Positions 1-5,483 of a stretch of 5,491 nt of DNA are shown here, in pieces. How positions within the stretch are numbered: position 1 is the stretch's first letter; every line of letters starts with the position of its first letter. This DNA is from Clostridia bacterium (lineage in GTDB: Bacteria; Aerophobota; Aerophobia; Aerophobales; AE-B3A): positions 1 to 5,491 of the forward strand of contig WJOQ01000030.1 in NCBI GenBank assembly GCA_009618505.1, read 5' to 3'. The position numbers and the translations under genes are program-made. The notes below the pieces were generated by a model. It was given only the letters and a program-made list of their open reading frames with translations, made no database searches and was not told where the DNA came from.

Positions 1-99
1 CGTCTTGACCGGCAAGGAGACGGTTCAATGACCCCATTTAGCATGTCGATAACCAGCAACGCTGATTTGCAAGATTTAGCATGTATAGGCTTTTCTCAT
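1..99 (-). pseudogene. N-terminal fragment of an isochorismatase-like cysteine hydrolase, apparently frameshifted, cut by the window edge
   Basis: The minus-strand frame running off the left edge encodes KSALLVIDMLNGVIEP (motif at 36-62). This matches the N-terminal strand of the isochorismatase/nicotinamidase superfamily, usually written ALLVIDMQNDF, where the Asp of VIDM is a catalytic residue. Here that Asp is kept, but the usual following Asp (ND) is replaced by Gly. The frame has no ATG, GTG or TTG before the motif and is closed upstream by TGA at 96-98. An ATG at 97-99, preceded by GGAAG seven bases upstream, opens a different frame that ends after seven codons (MRKAYTC). Removing one A from the AAAA run at 91-94 would join this ATG to the hydrolase frame as MRKPIHAKSCKSALLVIDM. 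This is therefore either a true frameshift near the start or an assembly/sequencing error. Catalytic Lys and Cys lie outside the window. Family assignment rests on about 15 residues. Confidence 0.5.
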
Positions 100-131
100 A
101 AATACTCTTCCTTTGTTCTTTTTACCAAGTG

Positions 132-212
132 CTACATTTTTTGCTTAAGGGTTGTTTGCCTTAAATCTGCTTTAATAAATTTCAGAAACAGGTTTAAGTC
201 TATCTCGGCCAC
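132..212 (-). CDS. Short GTG-initiated ORF (26 aa), probable remnant of a truncated gene; function unknown
   Basis: A GTG at 210-212 follows a perfect AGGAGG (220-225) at seven-base spacing, 24 bases after the zinc dehydrogenase stop, so a ribosome very likely starts here. The frame gives a 26-residue product beginning MAEIDLNLFLKF and ending KQKM, with TAG at 132-134. It is lysine- and leucine-rich and has no motif I recognise. Past the TAG the same frame stays open for 11 more codons (ending KEEYL) to TGA at 96-98. That TGA overlaps the next ATG as ATGA, the typical junction of coupled genes. This suggests the original gene ended there and now carries a nonsense mutation, a large internal deletion, or both. 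A genuine tiny peptide or leader cannot be excluded. The good start signal is seen directly; the remnant interpretation is inferred. Confidence 0.35.
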   Translation of the reverse strand: MAEIDLNLFLKFIKADLRQTTLKQKM

Positions 213-219
213 TTCCTTT

Positions 220-225
220 CCTCCT
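220..225 (-). promoter_or_regulatory. Strong Shine-Dalgarno (AGGAGG) after the zinc dehydrogenase gene
   Basis: AGGAGG lies seven bases before the GTG at 210-212, in the 24-base gap following the dehydrogenase stop codon. It is the main evidence that a gene once began, or still begins, at that GTG although the frame closes after 26 codons. Confidence 0.6.
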
Positions 226-236
226 TTATAAATTAT

Positions 237-1289
237 TTAATTAGTATGTTTTTCCTTTTGGGGAAAAAGGAGAACTTTACAGCCCTTTCCATCCAGAGCC
301 AATTGAAATCCTTTATGAAACTCTTTCAAGGGAAACTTGTGAGTTATCACTGGGTCTATTCTTAATTTACCTGAGAGGAGAAGAGATTCTGCCAACCGCC
401 AGGTTCTGAAAAGCTCTCTCCCGTGTAAGCCCTTGATTGTTGCCTCTTTATTAACAATATCTGCTATTCCGTCTATTACTAATGGCTCTTTAATATTACC
501 AATCATAAATACCTTTCCACCCTTTCTTAAATATTTAAGGCCATTGGAAAGAGCCTTTGAATTGCCTGAAGCTTCAATAATTATACCTACCCCATTTTGG
601 TGAGTTAAGTCCATTATTATTTTACCAGGGGAGTCTTTGGCCGGATTAAGCAAGTACGTTGCCCCCATCTCTTTTGCTATAGTTAATCTTCTTGGGTCAA
701 TATCCAGGGCAAAGATTCGAAAAGCTCCCATTGCGAAAGATGCAGCTATGGCGAATTGCCCAATAGGACCACACCCGATAACAGCTACCGAATCACCCGC
801 CACTTTTCCTTCCCAAACAGCCCTTAAAGGTATGCCTATTGGCTCAAGCAAAGCGGCGTATTCCCAGGATAGTCCATCAGGTATTTTTTCTACTATGGCC
901 TCGGGCACGCGACAATATTCAGCAAAGCACCCATTAAAGGTATGTCCGAATAACTCCATACTTTGACAGATGTGAGGTTGTCCATTTGTACATTGAAAAC
1001 ATCTACCACAGGGAAGATGCGTTTCCACACTAACCCTGTCTTTCTTTTCAAGCAGTTTAACCTGACTACCCACCTCTACCACTTCACCAGAACACTCATG
1101 GCCAGGAATAAAGGGAAGCCTTTTCACTACTGTTTCACACCAGGGATTCCACTCATAAAAACTTAGATCAGAGCCGCATATTCCTGCTGCTTTCACGCTT
1201 ATGAGAACATCTTTTGGTCCCACTCCAGGAATTTCTACTTCCTGATAATCAAAACCTTCCTCTTTTCTATTTTTCACAATAGCCTTCAT
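237..1289 (-). CDS. Zinc-dependent medium-chain alcohol dehydrogenase, threonine/polyol dehydrogenase-like
   Basis: This 350-residue cytoplasmic protein belongs to the zinc-containing medium-chain dehydrogenase (MDR) family, which oxidises a secondary alcohol to a ketone with NAD(P). The GroES-like domain has catalytic-zinc residues C38, H64 and E65 (GHE), with E149 in the LLEP segment. A complete structural-zinc set is present at C94, C97, C100 and C108. The Rossmann domain carries GCGPIG at 172-177, and D196 at the end of the second strand favours NAD over NADP. GRELFRTW at 290-297 and the ITHKFPL segment resemble bacterial L-threonine 3-dehydrogenase (GREMFETW). CGSDLSFYEWNPW near the catalytic Cys is also Tdh-like, and E. 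coli Tdh is about 341 residues. The neighbouring sugar transporter suggests a polyol or sugar-acid substrate, so the true substrate is open. The ATG at 1287-1289 follows GAGGAGG with an 11-base spacing and lies 24 bases after the SDR stop. The gene ends with TAA. Confidence 0.93.
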   Translation of the reverse strand: MKAIVKNRKEEGFDYQEVEIPGVGPKDVLISVKAAGICGSDLSFYEWNPWCETVVKRLPFIPGHECSGEVVEVGSQVKLLEKKDRVSVETHLPCGRCFQCTNGQPHICQSMELFGHTFNGCFAEYCRVPEAIVEKIPDGLSWEYAALLEPIGIPLRAVWEGKVAGDSVAVIGCGPIGQFAIAASFAMGAFRIFALDIDPRRLTIAKEMGATYLLNPAKDSPGKIIMDLTHQNGVGIIIEASGNSKALSNGLKYLRKGGKVFMIGNIKEPLVIDGIADIVNKEATIKGLHGRELFRTWRLAESLLLSGKLRIDPVITHKFPLKEFHKGFQLALDGKGCKVLLFPQKEKHTN

Positions 1290-1313
1290 TCTGTTCTTTG
1301 CCTCCTCAGCAAA

Positions 1314-2051
1314 TCAATCCATTACTAAGCCACCATTAACATCGACTATTTCTCCTGTAATGTAAGAGGCATCATCGGAAACTAAAAAGGAGATTGCTTT
1401 GGCTACATCTTCCGGTTTACCCAGATCTCTCAGAGGGATTGTCTTTCTTTTTTCCTCTGCTTGAGATTCTGCCATCTTGGTTTTGATAACACCAGGAGCC
1501 ACAGCATTAACCCTTATGCCATAAGGAGCAAATTCTCTGGCCAAGGCCTTAGTTAGCGCTATGATTCCCGCTTTTGAGGCCGCATAATGAGCTACGGGAA
1601 GTATGCCCCCGGTTTTTGCCGCCATTGAGCTTATATTTATAATCACTCCGCTTTTCTGCTTTACCATAATCGGAAGAATTAATTTCGAACAAAGAAAAGT
1701 TCCTTTCAAGTTAATATCAATTATTCTATCCCAGCTCCCTTCAGATATTTTAAGAAAAGCACAGATTTCAAATACTCCGGCATTATTGACCAGGATATCT
1801 ATTCGGCCAAAGCGCTCAACTGTCTTTTCCATCAGCATTTTAACTTCCTGGATAATAGTAACATCGGCTCTTAGAGCTAATGTTCTTACTCCCATTTTAT
1901 CCTTAATCTGAGATGCTACTTGCTCGGCCTCACTTTGGTTCCGACTATTAATTACCACATTGGCTCCCTCTTTTGCTAATTCAAAAACAGTTGCCTTCCC
2001 TATTCCCTTTGTGGAACCGGTGACTACTGCAATTTTTTCTTTTAACTTCAC
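1314..2051 (-). CDS. SDR-family NAD(P)-dependent oxidoreductase (FabG-like)
   Basis: This is a 245-residue classical short-chain dehydrogenase/reductase, the family's usual length. Numbered from the GTG at 2049-2051, it has the cofactor motif TGSTKGIG (11-18), D63-V64, NNAG (89-92), and the catalytic residues N114, S142, Y156 and K160 (YAASK). The C-terminal ITGE..DVNGG motif is present. No Asp ends the second strand (INSRN, 34-38); the Arg there is compatible with NADP. Such enzymes beside CUT1 transporters often oxidise sugars, sugar acids or polyols. FabG activity is unlikely to be its main role because no fatty-acid genes are nearby, but substrate cannot be read from sequence. An upstream ATG at 2127-2129 would add 26 residues, but that stretch overlaps the remains of a decayed gene. 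The GTG has GAGGAG six bases upstream and gives the normal N-terminus [12 protein letters not shown]. The zinc dehydrogenase gene follows after 24 bases. Confidence 0.94.
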   Translation of the reverse strand: MKLKEKIAVVTGSTKGIGKATVFELAKEGANVVINSRNQSEAEQVASQIKDKMGVRTLALRADVTIIQEVKMLMEKTVERFGRIDILVNNAGVFEICAFLKISEGSWDRIIDINLKGTFLCSKLILPIMVKQKSGVIINISSMAAKTGGILPVAHYAASKAGIIALTKALAREFAPYGIRVNAVAPGVIKTKMAESQAEEKRKTIPLRDLGKPEDVAKAISFLVSDDASYITGEIVDVNGGLVMD

Positions 2052-2057
2052 CGTTTG

Positions 2058-2063
2058 CTCCTC
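2058..2063 (-). promoter_or_regulatory. Shine-Dalgarno GAGGAG deciding the GTG start of the SDR gene
   Basis: GAGGAG lies six bases (caaacg) before the GTG at 2049-2051. Neither ATG of the longer frame (around 2127-2129) has a comparable site. This supports the 245-residue product over a 271-residue one. Confidence 0.7.
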
Positions 2064-2070
2064 TTCTGTC

Positions 2071-2175
2071 AGGCCAAAGTGAAACTGGTTTTTCGGTAAA
2101 CACATGTTTTCCTGCTTTAGCGGCATCAATTCCGATTGGTGCGTGCAGGTAATTAGGAGTACAGATATCTACCGC
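2071..2175 (-). pseudogene. Relic of a Gfo/Idh/MocA-family dehydrogenase (internal fragment, about 35 codons)
   Basis: One minus-strand frame in the permease-SDR gap encodes [14 protein letters not shown] followed by [19 protein letters not shown]. This is the conserved core of Gfo/Idh/MocA oxidoreductases, whose end of the Rossmann domain reads (V)DI.TPN..H..IA..A..AGKHV.CEKP, including the EKP lysine. In full-length members (about 330-390 residues) the block lies near residues 60-100. Here it is closed upstream by TAG at 2176-2178, has no start codon, and loses homology after VSLWP, so N-terminal and substrate domains are missing. An AAAGGAG (2183-2189) lies seven bases before the first preserved codon, possibly the old gene's ribosome site brought close by deletion. 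A neighbouring frame reads LTEEEQ from 2072, which would suit the residues after EKPVSL, so a frameshift may also be present. Such dehydrogenases (inositol, sugar-acid or glucose-type) commonly accompany CUT1 transporters. Confidence 0.78.
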
Positions 2176-2198
2176 CTAATTTCTCCTTTGTTAAATAC

Positions 2199-3047
2199 TT
2201 ATTTAATCCCAGTAAGAGTAATTCCCTTTACGATATGTCGCTGGAGAAAGACAAAGAAAATGATAGTGGGAAGCATTACAAAGAAAGACAAAACCATTAA
2301 AGGGCCCCACTCAGTACCCCCTCCTGCCGCCCCAGCTGTCTGCGGCAAATAATTACTTGTAGTAATACTTAAGACAACTGTTCTCTTCTCTGCTGAATTT
2401 ATAACTATGAGAGGCCAAAGAAAATCATTCCAGCCCCAAAAAAAGTTAAATACAGCCAATACAGCTAAGACAGGTTTGCAAAGAGGCATAACTATATTCC
2501 AATATATCCTGAATTCAGAACAACCATCTATCCTTGCTGAATCCAGAAGCTCATCTGGCACAGATTGAAGATACTGTCGAATTAAGAAAGTCCCAAAAGC
2601 ACTAGCAATATGAGGAATTACCAATGACAAGCGAGTGTCTATTAATCCAAACCACTTCATCTCTAAATAAAGAGGAATTATAGTCACTTGAAAGGGAACT
2701 ATGAAAGTACTGAGAATCAAAATAAAGAAGAATTCTCTTCCCGGAAAGGAGTATTTTGCAAAAGCAAAGCCAGCCATAGAACTAAATACGAGGGCAGTCA
2801 TAATTATAACACCGGTGACCAGTGCGCTGTTCAGATAATAGGTGCCTAAAGGAATCTCATCGAAAACTCTAGTATAATTTTCCCAGGTAAAAGGACGGGG
2901 AATAAGGGAAAGGCGATGAGCAGTAATATCAGGAGGAGTCTTGAAAGAAGTAACAAACATCCAAATAAACGGAACCAACATTATTAGAGCTGCCCCTATA
3001 CTCACAAGAAAAATAATAATTTTCCCACTTAATTTTCTTTCCTTCAT
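2199..3047 (-). CDS. Carbohydrate ABC transporter permease, MalG/UgpE-like
   Basis: This 282-residue inner-membrane protein is the second permease of a CUT1-type sugar importer (MalG/UgpE/COG0395 type). A first hydrophobic helix spans about 9-33, ending in the characteristic WMFVTSFKTP. Further helices fall near 72-98, 105-128, 138-158, 192-215 and 247-269, making six. The EAA loop that docks on the ATPase is at about 167-188 (ELLDSARIDGCSEFRIYWNIVMP), with IDG..E intact and Cys replacing the usual Ala after G. The tail RHIVKGITLTGIK is the standard C-terminus (typically ..V.GLTAGAVK). A Gly/Ala-rich TAGAAGGGTEWGPLM loop (237-251) seems slightly longer than the usual Y.TEWG. The ATG lies one base after the upstream permease's TAA, with only a weak AGAAG upstream, so translational coupling is likely. 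A 147-base gap with a dehydrogenase relic follows. Confidence 0.95.
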   Translation of the reverse strand: MKERKLSGKIIIFLVSIGAALIMLVPFIWMFVTSFKTPPDITAHRLSLIPRPFTWENYTRVFDEIPLGTYYLNSALVTGVIIMTALVFSSMAGFAFAKYSFPGREFFFILILSTFIVPFQVTIIPLYLEMKWFGLIDTRLSLVIPHIASAFGTFLIRQYLQSVPDELLDSARIDGCSEFRIYWNIVMPLCKPVLAVLAVFNFFWGWNDFLWPLIVINSAEKRTVVLSITTSNYLPQTAGAAGGGTEWGPLMVLSFFVMLPTIIFFVFLQRHIVKGITLTGIK

Positions 3048-3048
3048 T

Positions 3049-3945
3049 TTAATAAGTCATTCTTCTTTTACCTAATAGTTTCAATTCTATTATAGCCACA
3101 AGTAGAGTCAAAGAAAAAAACACCACAGCAACGGTAGCTGCATAGCTAAACTTTAAGAACGTGAAGGCCAATTTATACGTATATAAAACCAAAACTAAAG
3201 TGGCATGAATGGGTCCTCCCTGAGTCATCACATATATTTGATCAAATACTCCAAAGGCAAGTATAGTCGTCATAACTAAAACAAGCAGCAAGGTGGGAGT
3301 CAGTAAGGGTAAAGTTATAAATGTGAAACTTTGAAATTTACTTGCTCCGTCAATTTCTGCCGCCTCATAATATCGCTGAGGAATAGCCTGCAATCCAGCT
3401 AAAAAAATAATCATACTATATCCTATTGATTGCCATAAGCTATAAATTATCACCGAACCTAAGGCGGTATGTATCCCATGGAGCCACAGGCAGGTAGGCA
3501 AATTCAGTCGTTCTAAAACAGTATTAATTAAACCTGAGACAGGATGGTATAGCCACCTCCAAATGGCTGCTGTGGCTATCAAGGTAACGATGTAAGGCAT
3601 AAAAAAGGTTGTTCTACAAAAAGTCCTTCCCGGAAACTTCGCATTAAGCAATAAAGCTATGCCTAATCCCGCTGTTATTTGCGCAGGCACAAAAATTACC
3701 GTATATAGTAGAGTATTTTTCAAAGCACAAAAAAAGGTCTCATCATGGATCAACTTAATGTAATTATTCAACCCTACCCATGTCCCCTCGCTTTTGAAAA
3801 CATTCCATTTCATAAAGGACAAGACAAAATTATAGAATAAAGGGTAGATTCTAAAAATGACAAACAAAATCACAATAGGAGCGATGAATAGATAGGCTGC
3901 TATCCATCTTTTCTTTTCTAAGGGACCTACAATCTTGACTTTCAT
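3049..3945 (-). CDS. Carbohydrate ABC transporter permease, MalF/UgpA-like
   Basis: This inner-membrane permease of a CUT1-type importer (UgpA/COG1175 type) has about 298 residues. The first helix with AAYLFIAPIVILFVIFRIYPL is diagnostic, followed by SFMKWN and VGLNNY. The EAA loop is at about 194-213 (YYEAAEIDGASKFQSFTFITLP) and matches the consensus closely. FDQIYVMTQGGP, about 234-245, is the conserved periplasmic segment before the final helices. Six helices are predicted. It lacks the long N-terminal extension of enterobacterial MalF. An ATG at 3955-3957 would add four residues (MRVL) but has no ribosome site and begins just after a hairpin. The ATG at 3943-3945 has GAGGG five bases upstream, so I prefer it; the longer form is possible. 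It is separated by 80 bases from the binding-protein gene and by one base from the next permease. No ATPase gene is in the window. Confidence 0.94.
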   Translation of the reverse strand: MKVKIVGPLEKKRWIAAYLFIAPIVILFVIFRIYPLFYNFVLSFMKWNVFKSEGTWVGLNNYIKLIHDETFFCALKNTLLYTVIFVPAQITAGLGIALLLNAKFPGRTFCRTTFFMPYIVTLIATAAIWRWLYHPVSGLINTVLERLNLPTCLWLHGIHTALGSVIIYSLWQSIGYSMIIFLAGLQAIPQRYYEAAEIDGASKFQSFTFITLPLLTPTLLLVLVMTTILAFGVFDQIYVMTQGGPIHATLVLVLYTYKLAFTFLKFSYAATVAVVFFSLTLLVAIIELKLLGKRRMTY

Positions 3946-3962
3946 CAATACCCTCATATCAA

Positions 3963-4001
3963 GCGGGGATATTCACTTTTTATCCGGATGAATATCCCCG
4001 C
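3963..4001 (-). promoter_or_regulatory. Intercistronic hairpin (13-bp perfect inverted repeat, 13-nt loop) between the binding-protein and permease genes
   Basis: GCGGGGATATTCA at 3963-3975 is the exact reverse complement of TGAATATCCCCGC at 3989-4001, with a 13-base loop. On the transcript the stem starts with five G/C pairs. No U-run follows on either strand, so it does not look like a rho-independent terminator. Its place, between the highly expressed binding-protein gene and the first permease gene, matches known mRNA-stabilising or attenuating hairpins such as the malE-malF intergenic repeat. The likely effect is to protect the upstream message from 3' decay and lower permease output. 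The stem ends only about 5-18 bases before the permease's candidate starts, so it could also limit ribosome access. Structure is seen; function is inferred. Confidence 0.75.
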
Positions 4002-4010
4002 CTAATTAAC

Positions 4011-4036
4011 TTCTATTCTTCTGTTCTATTCTTCTG
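4011..4036. repeat. Perfect 13-bp tandem duplication across the binding-protein stop codon
   Basis: TTCTATTCTTCTG occurs twice head-to-tail (4011-4023 and 4024-4036, plus-strand reading). In the gene's direction each copy reads CAGAAGAATAGAA. The first copy read carries the last Glu codons and the TAG stop (4026-4028). The second copy carries another TAG that is out of frame. It looks like a slippage or small duplication event with no effect on the protein. Confidence 0.85.
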
Positions 4037-5318
4037 CAAGAACAGCATTCACTTCCTTTTCCGCCTTGGCCAAAGCTTCTTCTACCGAGATCTCTTTATG
4101 CCACGCTTTCACCATGTACGAGCCGAAAATCTCAAATACCTCTGCCAAGTGAACGTTAAGGGGATATACACGTGCATATTGAGTCAGTTCCAGTGTCTTA
4201 ATGTAATACGGATTGGAAGCAAACCAGCTATGGGCCCAAATGGATTTGGAGAAAGGTGGGTATCCAAACCCCAACTTATCGATGTTCGTAGTTAAAGGAA
4301 TATACAATTGGATTTCAGGACGCATCAGATATTCGATAAACTGAAAGGCTAAATCTTTTTTATCGCTTGTGCTTGTAACACAGAAAGTTGGATGGGCGTT
4401 CAAATTGGTGACATGTTCTCCTTGTTCTGCACGTGGATTAGGAGCTATACCATAATCCATATCTGGAGCTTCTTTGAAGTAGCGCCAAGTCGTGCAGCGC
4501 GGGCAGCAGATAAACATAGCTCCCAGCTTTTCCACAAATGCTTGACGAGGGTCAGGAAAACCAAAAGCTGTACTTCTATCCTCATAAAGCATTTTTATCA
4601 TTAGATCAACCGCAGCGAAGCCCGCTTCGTTATTAAACCCAGCCTTGCCTCCTCTTAGCGCATCAGGTGGATCTACCAGACTTGCTCCAGCGGACCAAAT
4701 AGCCCAGAGGTGTTTATGCACCACACCGCCCGGATGTCCGAGATAACGAATACCAAACCCCATACGGGTAACCTTCCCGTCAGCGTTATACTTTGTCAGC
4801 TTTTTAGCATCAGCTCTGAATTCCTTCCAAGTCTCAGGTGGCTCATTAGGATCTAATCCTGCTTCTCTAAACATATTCTTATTGTAGTTGAGTCCATACA
4901 GGTCTATGCCGTAAGGAAGTGTGTACACCTTTCCCTCAACCTTAAATTGGTTGAACACAGGAAGAGCTATGGACTCCCACTTTTTCTGTAGACCTGAAGG
5001 GAAAGGCTCAACAAGCTCATTTTTCAGAAAACTGGGTAGCCAAGAGCGGTCAATGGCCATGATATCTGGTGCTGTTCCCGCTGCAAAGCCAGCCATCAAC
5101 TTCTTCTCCAGTTCGTCATATGAAACGTAGACAACCTTTACCTTTTCTCCCGTCTTTCTCTCGTATTCGCTGTATATCCAGTTCCAACTTCTTCCTGCAC
5201 CTCTATCCATACTTGCTTCGTCGGTCCAGATCTCTATAGTCCCTGCTGGAACTGCACTACAAACGAAAAAAACCATCAATATACTCACTATCACCCCTAC
5301 TATAAACTCCTTTCTCAT
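4026..5318 (-). CDS. Extracellular sugar-binding protein of an ABC transporter (family 1 / UgpB-MalE type)
   Basis: This 430-residue secreted solute-binding protein captures a carbohydrate outside the membrane and delivers it to the two permeases. Residues 1-25 form a signal peptide: basic RK, a hydrophobic run IVGVIVSILMVFFV, and a likely signal-peptidase-I site after VPA (25/26). C20 has no good lipobox, so lipid anchoring is unlikely. Family features in order are IEIWTDEAS at the first strand, then YERKTGEKVKVVYVSYDELEKKLMAGFAAGTAPDIMAID (about 52-90), YTLPYGIDLYGLNYNK (132-147), AGLDPNEPPETWKEF, and DLAFQFIEYLMRPEIQ near 322-337. These match COG1653-type binding proteins of about 400-450 residues. 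C271, C272 and C275 in the segment FICCPRC replace the usual small/aromatic residues and are odd. The ATG has AAGGAGG at 5330-5336. First gene of the apparent operon; the substrate is not predictable from sequence. Confidence 0.95.
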   Translation of the reverse strand: MRKEFIVGVIVSILMVFFVCSAVPAGTIEIWTDEASMDRGAGRSWNWIYSEYERKTGEKVKVVYVSYDELEKKLMAGFAAGTAPDIMAIDRSWLPSFLKNELVEPFPSGLQKKWESIALPVFNQFKVEGKVYTLPYGIDLYGLNYNKNMFREAGLDPNEPPETWKEFRADAKKLTKYNADGKVTRMGFGIRYLGHPGGVVHKHLWAIWSAGASLVDPPDALRGGKAGFNNEAGFAAVDLMIKMLYEDRSTAFGFPDPRQAFVEKLGAMFICCPRCTTWRYFKEAPDMDYGIAPNPRAEQGEHVTNLNAHPTFCVTSTSDKKDLAFQFIEYLMRPEIQLYIPLTTNIDKLGFGYPPFSKSIWAHSWFASNPYYIKTLELTQYARVYPLNVHLAEVFEIFGSYMVKAWHKEISVEEALAKAEKEVNAVLAEE

Positions 5319-5329
5319 TTTAGTTTACT

Positions 5330-5336
5330 CCTCCTT
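5330..5336 (-). promoter_or_regulatory. Strong Shine-Dalgarno of the binding-protein gene
   Basis: AAGGAGG, extending into GAG, lies 11 bases before the ATG at 5316-5318 when counted from GGAGG. It is one of the strongest ribosome sites in the window, fitting a binding protein made in excess over the membrane subunits. Confidence 0.7.
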
Positions 5337-5339
5337 AAC

Positions 5340-5483
5340 TTATTTTACTTTCAATCTTTTATATAATCTCCTAATTTCAAAGAGTGCAACTAATAATATC
5401 ATCACCTCTCTTCCCGCTACTGAGATTTTCCTTTGATAATCAGGAGTTGCGTTATGACTTATTCCTTTGAAGTCCTCATCATC
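5340..5483 (-). other. 47-codon open frame upstream of the binding-protein gene; possible gene remnant or small ORF
   Basis: The 173 bases upstream of the binding-protein start contain one uninterrupted minus-strand frame from 5483 to a TAA at 5340-5342. That TAA lies only four bases before the next gene's Shine-Dalgarno. It is closed upstream by TAA at 5484-5486. Its end reads VMILLVALFEIRRLYKRLKVK, a hydrophobic stretch followed by a basic tail. The only ATG (5400-5402) would give a 20-residue peptide with a weak purine-rich upstream site. I recognise no family. It could be the C-terminal tail of a decayed gene, a small peptide, or chance; in an AT-rich leader, 47 open codons is not strong evidence. 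Confidence 0.15.
5360..5389 (-). promoter_or_regulatory. Weak sigma70-like promoter candidate for the transporter operon
   Basis: Reading the minus strand, TTGCAC (5384-5389) is followed after 18 bases by TATATA (5360-5365). The -35 matches consensus at its first three bases only; the -10 is fair. Transcription would begin around 5350-5353, about 35 bases before the ATG, a plausible leader length. AT-rich DNA often yields such matches, and the real promoter could lie outside the window. No clear operator palindrome was seen. Confidence 0.25.

Noticed and set aside
96..134. Stop-codon readthrough or recoding (TAG at 132-134 and TGA at 96-98 are in frame with the hydrolase segment)
   Set aside because: No selenocysteine- or pyrrolysine-type context is visible, all three stop codons are used normally elsewhere in the window, and the hydrolase family needs no 50-residue N-terminal extension.
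28..231. 67-codon plus-strand open frame near the left edge
   Set aside because: It lies opposite the minus-strand hydrolase and GTG-gene fragments, which have recognisable protein motif or ribosome-site support; this frame has neither.
637..966. 109-codon plus-strand open frame opposite the zinc dehydrogenase
   Set aside because: It is the antisense shadow of a well-supported gene; no ribosome site and no recognisable motif.
1603..1911. 102-codon plus-strand open frame opposite the SDR gene
   Set aside because: Antisense shadow of a gene with complete catalytic motifs; its own sequence looks like no family.
2052..2129. 26-residue N-terminal extension of the SDR protein from the ATG at 2127-2129
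   Set aside because: It overlaps the dehydrogenase relic, has no good ribosome site, and the GTG at 2049-2051 has GAGGAG at six bases and gives the standard family N-terminus.
3963..4001. Rho-independent terminator
   Set aside because: The stem is strong but no U-run follows on either strand, and the permease gene begins within a few bases.
5255..5262. Lipoprotein lipobox around C20 of the binding protein
   Set aside because: FFVC lacks the small residue before Cys and the Leu at -3; a signal-peptidase-I site after VPA fits better.
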